Shown here in pieces: positions 52,978 through 60,000 of a DNA stretch of 60,000 bases (its first letter is position 1; every line of letters starts with the position of its first letter). The notes beneath the pieces are model-generated. The model searched no databases. It was given only the letters and a program-made list of their open reading frames with translations, and had not been told where the DNA came from. Location: contig CM043971.1 of NCBI GenBank assembly GCA_014529385.2, forward strand, positions 56,059,209 to 56,119,208. The letters are read 5' to 3'. The position numbers and the translations under genes are program-made. Source of the DNA: Adiantum capillus-veneris (lineage: Eukaryota > Streptophyta > Polypodiopsida > Polypodiales > Pteridaceae).

Positions 52978-54213
52978 CTACCATGGGCTTGGCCAACTTT
53001 GTCTGCAAGGGGCTTGGACCCAAGGAGCTCGAGGAGTCGCCTGCAGTAGGAAGTGGTCTACTGAGGCGATGCGGCCCTTATTTTTGGTGTTCTCTTTGGC
53101 AGGCAAAGGAGGCCAAGAACATCCTTTGTTTTTCAATGCGAAGTAAAACATGATCACCTTCTTTGAATTGGTGTGCCTTGCGGTGCTTGTTAGCATGCTT
53201 GGTGTAAAGTTCTTGTGAGTGTTTAATGGCAGAATGCACACTTGCATAAATATCATGAAAGTCAGTAGTGAAATCATCAGCGAGACAGGCATAACATTAG
53301 AAAGACGTGAAGCAAGAGTAGGAAGAGAGTGACCGTATACAACTTCAAATGGAGATTTACCTGTGGCAGTGTGTGTGGTGTTGTTGTATGCAAATTGTAG
53401 AATATGCACGTAATCATCCCATTTCTTAGGTTGAGAAGAAACATAAGCCTTTAACAAGTCAATAATAGTGCGGTTGGTGACTTCGGTTTGACCATTAGAT
53501 TCAGGATGAAATGCAGAAGTGAAGTCAAGTGTAGTGCCAAGATTTTCAAACACAGTAGTCCAAAAAGCACTACAAAATTTTGAATCTCGATCCAAAATAA
53601 TCACTTTAGGCAAACCATGATATGGGAAAACAGTCTTAAGAAGCAAAAGTGCAGCTTGATGTGATGTGAGTGTTTTCTTACAAGGAATGAAATACGCTTG
53701 TTTAGAGAAACGGTCAATAATAGTCCAAATCATGTCATGTTTGTGTACTGTGAGTGGGAAACCAGTAACAAAATCCATTGAAATGTGTTCCCAAGGTCTT
53801 TCAGGAATGGGGAGAGGGTGTAAAAGTCCCAATTTCTTAGCTGTAGCTACTTTGATCTTTTGACAAATCAAACAAGTTGAAACATATCGTTTAATATCCA
53901 TTCTCATAGTAGGCCAATAGAAATCACGACATAAATTTTGAAAAGTTGTAGCAAATTCTCTATGTCCAGCATAGGGTGGTTTGTGCAATTCTTCAATAAT
54001 TAATGTACGGAAAGGTTTAGTCACACACAATTTGTGTTTGAAATAAAGGAAGTTTTCTTGAATAGTGTATTCAAGAAATGTGTGCACAGAATTATCAAGC
54101 ATATGCAACCATGTCGTTTTGAAGTCATCATCATGTGCATAAGTGTCAGGCATAGTGTCAAATGAAGTTCCCATAATGGTTGATAGATGATTAAGTGAGG
54201 GTCTTCTACTCAA
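52978..54213 (-). pseudogene. gypsy integrase (411-codon frame, C-terminus lost)
   Basis: HHCC zinc region (EELHKPPYAGHREFATTFQN ... CLICQKIK), then the core with ISMDFVTGFP (first Asp), VIILDRDSKFCSAFW (second Asp) and HPESNGQTEVTNRT (Glu): a complete DDE triad. After YGHSLPTLASRL the frame slips; the -1/+1 frame continues with YTKHANKHRKAHQFKEGDHV and stops. From about 53090 leftward the sequence no longer resembles an integrase C-terminus or chromodomain. Confidence 0.85.
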
Positions 54214-54720
54214 AGCATCAGCTACAACGTTTTCTTTACCAGGTTGGTATTAAATGTTGGGCTAAAAACTTTGAATAAAAGCGGCTCACTTAATATGTCT
54301 ATCATCTATTAAGGGCTGAGAAAGTAAATATTTGATACTTTGTTGATCAGTTTTAATGATCAAGTCAGTACCCATTACATAGTGTTTCCAAATTTTCAAT
54401 GCATGTAGCACAACAGTCAACTCTTTATCATAAGTACTGAACTTTGTTTCAGACGGTTTGAATTTACGACTTTCAAAAGCAATTGGATGGTTATCTTGTA
54501 TAAGGACTGCATCGATACCTTTTCCACTAGCATCAGTGACTACACAAAGAATGGTCTTTCAAAATCAAGCAATTGCAATACATGTGCATTAGTCAAAGCA
54601 TGTTGAGTGCATTGAATGAGCAAATAATGTGATTTGTAAGCAAAATTATGAACAAATTTCCAGTAATAGCTACAGAGACCAATAAAAGAACGTAGCTCAT
54701 GCAAATTTTTGGGTTTAGGC
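54214..54720 (-). pseudogene. gypsy RNase H
   Basis: Read on minus in the frame of the integrase: VVTDASGKGIDAVLIQDNHP, AFESRKFKPSETKFSTYDKE, WKHYVMGTDLIIKTDQQSIK, ending with QPGKENVVADALSRRP. At least three in-frame stops stand where W, Q and E codons would be expected, plus a frameshift near 54560. Confidence 0.8.
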
Positions 54721-55423
54721 CATGATTGAATGGCTCAATTTTCTTTGGATCGACATGTATTCCCTTACCCGATACAATGTGCCCCAAAAATTCAATTTCA
54801 AATTGGAAAAACGAACTCTTTTCAGGATTCAAATACAAGTGATTTTGTGCAAGCATATTAAATACATGTGTTAAATGTTGTTTATGCTCTTCTTCAGATT
54901 TAGTGAATACCAAAATGTCATCAAAAAATACAATCACAAAATCTTGATGGTCAATGAAAATTCTATTCAACATGCGTGAGAAGGTGGCTGGTGCATTTGT
55001 CAAACCAAATGGCATGACAAGGAATTCATAGTGTCCAGTTTGTGTTCTAAAAGCAGTTTTGTAAACATCATGTTCAAACATTTTAACTTGATGGTACCCT
55101 GATTTGAGGTCAATTTTGCTAAAGATGTTTACCCCTTTCAGTCTGTCTAATAGATCATCCACTCTAGGAATAGGAAACCTATTCTTAATGGTGCTCTTGT
55201 TTAAAGCCCTGTAGTTGATACACATACGAAAGGTTCCATTTTTCTTCTTGACAAGAAGTACTGGAGCTCCATATGGTGAACTACTAGGTCGGATTAGGCC
55301 TCGATCAAGTAAATCAGTGATTTGAGCTTGTACTTCCCTGTGTGCGGTTGGATTGACACGATAAGGTGCTCTACAAGGAGGTTCACTACCCGGTATAATG
55401 TCAATTTTGTGGTCTTCTGGGCG
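54593..55423 (-). pseudogene. gypsy reverse transcriptase
   Basis: From [20 protein letters not shown] through [69 protein letters not shown] to [14 protein letters not shown]. The polymerase box is FFDD rather than YxDD, a conservative change. A frameshift lies after VDPKKIE (about 54735), beyond which the thumb/connection ([20 protein letters not shown]) reads in another frame. Confidence 0.88.
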
Positions 55424-56263
55424 TCATGGTGGAATTCCAGGTGGCAGATCATGCACGAAACAATCTTTAAATTGTGAGAGAAATGCATCGTTTGTGGAGT
55501 TAAGTGAAGTTTCAGTCTCAGCGGAAATTTGATTTACCAATACTAGATATGTTTTCCCCTGTTTTCGAATTGCTCTTTTGGCTTGAGTGTGAGAGAGGAG
55601 TGGAAATTTTTGATGTGCTAGTGTTGCTTGGATGGAGAAATTTTTATTATTATGAGTGAGAGACATTGTACATGTTTTATAATTAATCAACGGGTCAAAT
55701 TCATGACGAAATGGCATTCCCAAAATCATATCAAGACCATGCAATGGTGCTACCAGAAATGTACGTGCTTGTGTGAATTCACCAATACAAACTTCAACAG
55801 TGACTTGGGTTTTACAATTAAAACATTGATTATTAAAAACAATTTTGACATTGTGAGGTGATGAGATTTCAGAGAGAGATAGTTGTTGTGCCAATCGTGT
55901 GGAAATAAAATCATGGCTACTACCATCATCTAACAGAATGGTGATACTTTCACCCTTAATAGTGCCTTGCACTTTAAACAAAGTGTGAGGAGATATAAGA
56001 GTATCTGAGGATGGGTTGTCATCGTTATCATAATCAGGATCATATCCCTCACCGTAGTTAGCTTCCACTTCATTGTCGTCGGGTGCAGCATCTTCGATGA
56101 GGTTAAGAGTAGCTCCGTTGGGGCGGTTGTTGTTGAAGGGTTTTTGACTTGAATTTCTGTTGACTCCATTGGAATGTCCATTGGATTGACCATTGCCCTT
56201 AGCATGACCATTTGGGCACTTATCTGCATAGTGACCATACTGAAAGCATTTAAAACACTTCAC
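55424..56263 (-). pseudogene. gypsy gag zinc knuckle and aspartic protease
   Basis: 279-codon frame. CFKCFQYGHYADKC is a CCHC knuckle; protease core ITILLDDGSSHDFISTRL carries DDG at the active-site position, then HGLDMILGMPF. The frame ends at TGA 55424, directly before [12 protein letters not shown] of the RT segment in the same frame; CGA-to-TGA (CpG decay) would explain the stop. Confidence 0.8.
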
Positions 56264-57134
56264 CTTTTTGTTACCATAAGAATTTGAAGGAGAACGTTGG
56301 TTGAAAGAATTTTGGTTGCCTCGTTGCTAGGTGTTGTTGTTGTTGTTGCTTGTATGAGGTTGAGCAGTTGTAGGAGAATTGTCGAATCTACGCCTCTTGA
56401 AAAAAGTACAGCTTTGGCGTTTGTTTCTGTCCAAGTTAGTAGAGAAAGGAGGTCTCTTGTTGCGGTTAGTGTTAGCAGGTTGATCTATGTGAGAGGGTTG
56501 TCCACCTTTCTTCTTTTCTGCATTGAGAGCCAAGTTTGACAGAGAATCTGGTTTGAACATATCTACCTCAGCACCAACTTGTAGTGCCAAACTTGATATG
56601 TATTTACGCTTCAATTTCCTGCGACTAACATGTTCAATAGCTTGCAATTGAATTAAACAATTCCAAAAACGGTCAGTGTTACCCTATACATCTTCATTTC
56701 GACCCTATTGAATTAAATCCCATTGACGTTGTGCTTTAGCTTTGTATTGTGTGGGCAAAAATTGAAGTAAAAACACTTTTTAAATGCATGCCAGGTGCGT
56801 GGTCTTCTTCCATGCTGTTTGGTGGCGTTCCACCACAATGCAGCGCTGCTAGTGAGATGATTTGATGCACATTTTACCATTTCACGCTCGGGAAAGTCTT
56901 CATTAGTCATCTAGTTGACTAACCCATGCTAGAACCGTGCTAGCATCTTTAGTGCCATCAAAATCCTTCAAAGTGAAGGCTTTTCTGCTAATTTTGTTTT
57001 TCTTGGGTGCCGGTGCGTGCAAAATGCAATAATTTATCTTCAAGTTCTTGCCTTCGCATGCGTTTATATGTGAGTGATTGTTGCAGATTTTGAAGTTGTT
57101 TCGCAATTGTGGGTGCCTGAGGAAGGTGTGCCAT
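56264..57134 (-). pseudogene. gypsy gag, N-terminal and middle part
   Basis: Starts MAHLPQAPTIAKQLQNLQQS at 57134. Core pieces lie in different frames: KAFTLKDFDGTKDASTVLAW, FPEREMVKCASNHLTSSAAL, WWNATKQHGRRPRTWHAFKK. The last part (56647-56330) shares the frame of the knuckle ORF but is cut off from it by a TAG at 56327-56329. Confidence 0.75.
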
Positions 57135-57299
57135 GATTGCGTGCTTTTTATATTTTTCTCTCTTTTTTGTATTTTTTTAAATAATTTTTAAGAATAATGC
57201 TTAAAAAGAACTATTTACTGATATTTACAGATATAATATGCGGAATAATCAACGTAAAACACCTAGCATTGAGCGAAAAAGCCAACAAAACAAACTCAG

Positions 57300-57760
57300 G
57301 CTCGCTGTTGCTGCACGCTCCCCCCCCCCCCCCTCCCCCTTGCGCCATCGCTCCCTCTCACCCCCCTTCTCCTCCTAACCCTCGCACTGCCCTCAGCCAC
57401 CCCCCCCCCCCCCCCCCCCTTCGCCCTCGCGCCACCCTGCCCAACCCGCCACCTGCCCATCCCGCCACCTCCTGCCCCCTCCTGCCCCCTTCGCCCTCGC
57501 GCCACCCTGCCCAGCCCGCCACCTCCTGCCCCCTGCTGCCCGCCGCCCTCCCCCCCTAGCCCTCCCGCTGTACCCGTGCTCACCTCCTCCTTCCTTTTCC
57601 TTCCCTCCACCCCCCCCCCCCCCCCCTTTTTTTCCGCCTTATCTCGGAAGGGTTTTTTGCGCCCGGCTCTGCAACACCTTTTCTTCGGAACAGGTGTTCG
57701 GCGTTCTCGGCTGCAGATTGTTCTTCTCCGTCCGCTTCTTCGACTCAGCAGTAGACACAG
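57300..57760 (+). promoter_or_regulatory. C/T-rich 5' UTR of LINE
   Basis: Several C runs (near 57319, 57400 and 57610) and internally repeated CGCCACC[CT]TGCCC blocks (57429-57530). Likely the internal promoter/leader region. The frames here are low-complexity and I do not call genes. Confidence 0.5.
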
Positions 57761-59665
57761 ATGGAGGCTCCAGCTCCACCACAGAGGGACTCACCTGAAG
57801 CCCCCTCGCCCGACCCCACTGAGCCCACCATTCGACTTGCTCTTTCGCCGACAGAGCAAGCGAGCCTTGCCGCAGAGGTAGAGCACTTGCAGGCGACTTC
57901 TGTCATCTGCAAGGTTCTCGGCACCCGTCCTAGCAGAGGAGAGCTGCGAGACCTTCTTCAGGCCCGCCTTCTCGCAAAGGTGGGCAAGATTTTGGATGTC
58001 CAGATCCTTGGACGGGGGTACTACCAGATCGAGTTCGAGACTTCCAAGATGGCCTCCAAGGTCATAGCTATGAGTCCACTGGCTATCCGAGCATCACGCG
58101 CCCACTTTCGACAGTGGCGACACGGTTTTGACCCGACTTCGGATGTGCTCCTAGAGGAGGCAGACATCCCCATCTCAGTCTGCTTTCCGGGTTTACGGAG
58201 GGAGTACCTTCCACTGCTCTCCAGGATTGGCTCCGCCATCGAGACTATTCTGGAGACACCTCGTACGGCAGCATCAGTAGCTGCTAAGGCGGCCGGCATC
58301 CCTTCAGTTCGAGTTTTGGTCAGAGATACCCACACGCTCCCGAAGGTCATCCTTTTGCCTCGGGTGAGTGGGGGTTGGTTTAGGCAGAGTGTGGAGTACT
58401 CGGGTCTCCCGAACCAGTGCTTCATTTGCAGACAGATGGGTCACCTAGCGAAGGCCTATCCACGGAGGAGACCACGACCTGCACCTCAGCCTCAGCCCCA
58501 GCCTGCCAAGGCTGGGCCGCAGCCTCAGCCAGCGACACAGCGCACAGATTCTGAGCCACCCTCCGAGCCTGGGGCTTCAACGAAGGAGGGGTGGCAGCAG
58601 GCCCGTGGCCGTCGACGCCAGGGGCCACAGCGACAGCCTGGTACTCAGAGTGGACCTAAGGTGCCTACTCAGCAGCAGTGGGTTCCCACGGGGAACCGCT
58701 TTGGTCCTCTTGAGCAGGAGGAGCCTCCTACGCCAGCCTTCTCTTCCGTTTCACCCTCGCCAACCCCTCCACCTTCAGATTTCCCCTCTTCCTCCTCATC
58801 CCCTCCCCCGCCCTTTGCTCCCGCCCACTCCCCACCTCGCCCCCCTGTCTCTGCCGTCCCGCCCCGCTTCTCTTCTCCTCCGCCCCCCCCATTTCCTTCT
58901 CCCCCTCCTCCTGCTTCAGTACCATAGTCGACTCAGGAGACTAGTCCCTCGCCGGCGGCTAGGAGATCTCTTGGCAGCGCTTTTGCCACGAGTCGCCTAG
59001 CGAGAGAGGGTCAGCCCTTCTTGCGGCCCCCTTTGCAGATTCAGACATCTTCCCTTGCAGCTATCCCTCGTGGTCTGATGACCATTGACCTCCGACGCCG
59101 CTGGGACTTCTTCGATTACGAATTCATTAGCTTTCTCGGTGATTCTGCAACAGACCACGAGGCAACCTGCTTCAGGGTCCACGCTCTGTTCCTCGCCGCT
59201 AGGGGGACAGAGGCCTTGGACTCAGCAGTTGGTTTCTCCTTTCCTCTCTGCGGTAGGACCGAGACAGAGTGGTCCCTCGACTCAGTGGTGGGATGGTTGC
59301 ATACACAGGTTCTCGAGTTCTCTCACCACATGGGAGAACTTGGAGTTACAGATTTGCTGCAGACTTTGTGGCCACTGGCCAAGTTTGCGGTGACACCCCC
59401 AGACTCAGCAGGATGTAGGCACATTGTGGTGTACTTTTTTGCTGATACACAGTGTTTGCCTTGCTATGTATACATACATGAGGACTCCTGGACAGAGGAG
59501 GTTGCTTTACGCTCGGCTCGCTCTGCTTGGGCTTGGGCGACGCACTAACTACAGGCTCGCCTATCTAGAGGACGCTCGGATGCGGATTACTCCCCATCCA
59601 AGCCTGCCTCGAAGATAGCCCGTCTTGCTGCTGCGGCAGTATCTGTTCTCTCTCGCTCCCCATGA
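57761..59665 (+). pseudogene. LINE ORF1 (gag-like), two in-frame stops
   Basis: RNA-binding ORF1 protein. Start MEAPAPPQRDSPEAPSPDPT. Residues ~40-205 resemble the DUF4283-type domain of plant LINE ORF1 (SVICKVLGTRPSRGELRDLL, YYQIEFETSKMA). Zinc knuckle CFICRQMGHLAKAY at 220-233 has Tyr for the last Cys. Then a Pro/Gln-rich region. TAG at 58925-58927 interrupts the frame; the same frame resumes with LRPPLQIQTSSLAAIPRGLM and runs to TAA 59546-59548, then stays open to TGA 59663-59665, which overlaps the ORF2 start. I infer a 634-codon ORF with two nonsense mutations. The segment 59021-59548 is otherwise unrecognised. Confidence 0.8.
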
Positions 59666-60000
59666 GGATCGTCTCATGGAATGTGCAGGGATTAGGTGGG
59701 CCCCAATTTCAGCGACAGCGGGGCCGATTGCGGCTGGAGCTTCAGCGTTGCCTTGTGGGAGGAGAGATTGATCTCCTTATGCTTCAGGAGCACCATTTGT
59801 CTGAGAGCCGCATCCGGCGCTGTGGTCAGATTTTGCGTGGATGTTACGATACCTTTTGGTCAGCTGCTTTTGGACCTGGAGGCATCCAGGGTGGGGTATG
59901 TATGACTATTGCGGACTCATTGCAGCAGGCCATTGTGGGCAGAGGGATTATTGTGCCAGGTAGGGCTCAGTGGATTACTTTGCAGGTTCAGGGTGGCCTT
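59662..60000 (+). CDS. LINE ORF2, endonuclease N-terminus (partial)
   Basis: MRIVSWNVQGLGGPQFQRQR is the start of the apurinic-type endonuclease (EEP) domain; the metal-binding Glu is in LLMLQEHHLS, and FGPGGIQGGVCMTIAD follows as in plant L1 elements. Open for 113 codons to the window edge. The ATG overlaps the ORF1 TGA in ATGA, typical for stop-restart translation of ORF2. RT lies outside. Confidence 0.9.
   Translation, partial: MRIVSWNVQGLGGPQFQRQRGRLRLELQRCLVGGEIDLLMLQEHHLSESRIRRCGQILRGCYDTFWSAAFGPGGIQGGVCMTIADSLQQAIVGRGIIVPGRAQWITLQVQGGL

Larger units (their letters stand above)
52978..57134 (-). mobile_element. decayed Ty3-gypsy element, gag to integrase
   Basis: Minus-strand order gag, protease, RT, RNase H, integrase, as in gypsy chromovirus-type elements. 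Every domain is readable but stops and frameshifts occur throughout. No LTR or PBS was found on either side: the right end runs into the LINE 5' region near 57.3 kb and the integrase C-terminus breaks off near 53090. Confidence 0.88.
57300..60000 (+). mobile_element. L1-type LINE, 5' part
   Basis: Plus-strand non-LTR retrotransposon: C-rich 5' region, ORF1 with CCHC-like knuckle, ORF2 endonuclease start. It continues beyond the right edge. GC content is clearly higher than in the left half of the window. The 5' boundary is approximate. Confidence 0.85.

Noticed and set aside
57197-57610. Pro-rich and Gly-rich frames in the C-rich region
   Set aside because: Composition artefact of C runs in the LINE 5' UTR.

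Overview
The window is nuclear DNA from a land plant, made almost entirely of transposable elements. The evidence is Ty1-copia and Ty3-gypsy elements with plant-type primer binding sites (tRNA-iMet and tRNA-Asp), an L1-type LINE, a Mutator-like MITE, long (CT)n/(GA)n tracts, and no host gene that I can recognise. I cannot place the lineage; the pattern fits a large, repeat-rich genome.

Layout. 1-3725: the 5' part of a copia element on the minus strand, with an uninterrupted gag-pol frame running off the left edge, its PBS and its 5' LTR. It has inserted into (3726-16650) a tandem array of about 18 units of ~725 bp. Each unit encodes on the minus strand a short ORF with a retroviral-type zinc knuckle in an unusual CX2CX4CX4C form, plus a TATA-like box and a PBS-like motif. 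To the right lies a separate 247-bp copia-type LTR with PBS (17333-17591). 18416-18767 is a MULE-type MITE with a 9-bp target duplication and a tRNA-like insert. 19740-27021 is a complete but coding-poor gypsy element (LTR, PBS, degraded gag, no RT or integrase, PPT, LTR). 27.4-32.3 kb holds relics: copia RNase H, a LINE fragment, a possible Ulp1-like fragment and unidentified broken ORFs.

32782-33556 is a solo LTR of the same copia family as the left-edge element. It directly abuts a 16-kb gypsy element (33562-49642, sense on minus) whose LTRs differ by only about ten substitutions. In sense order that element has: LTR, tRNA-Asp PBS, leader with palindrome array, gag (1173 codons), aspartic protease, an integrase whose 5' part has been deleted together with the whole RT/RNase H, a second retropepsin-like domain, a second palindrome array, two extra overlapping ORFs (470 and 621 codons), PPT and LTR. 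Nine copies of a 24-bp palindrome lie in two arrays, one before gag and one before the extra ORFs, at matching spacings; this is the most unusual structure in the window.

49.6-52.9 kb carries two LINE 3' ends that share a small palindrome. 52978-57134 is a decayed gypsy element (gag, PR, RT, RNase H, IN on minus). From about 57.3 kb to the right edge lies a plus-strand L1-type LINE: C-rich 5' region, ORF1 with two premature stops, and ORF2 beginning in an ATGA overlap and running off the window.

The genes act as parasites on one another: the two elements lacking RT (19.7-27.0 and 33.6-49.6 kb) keep LTR, PBS and PPT and would need pol proteins from other elements.
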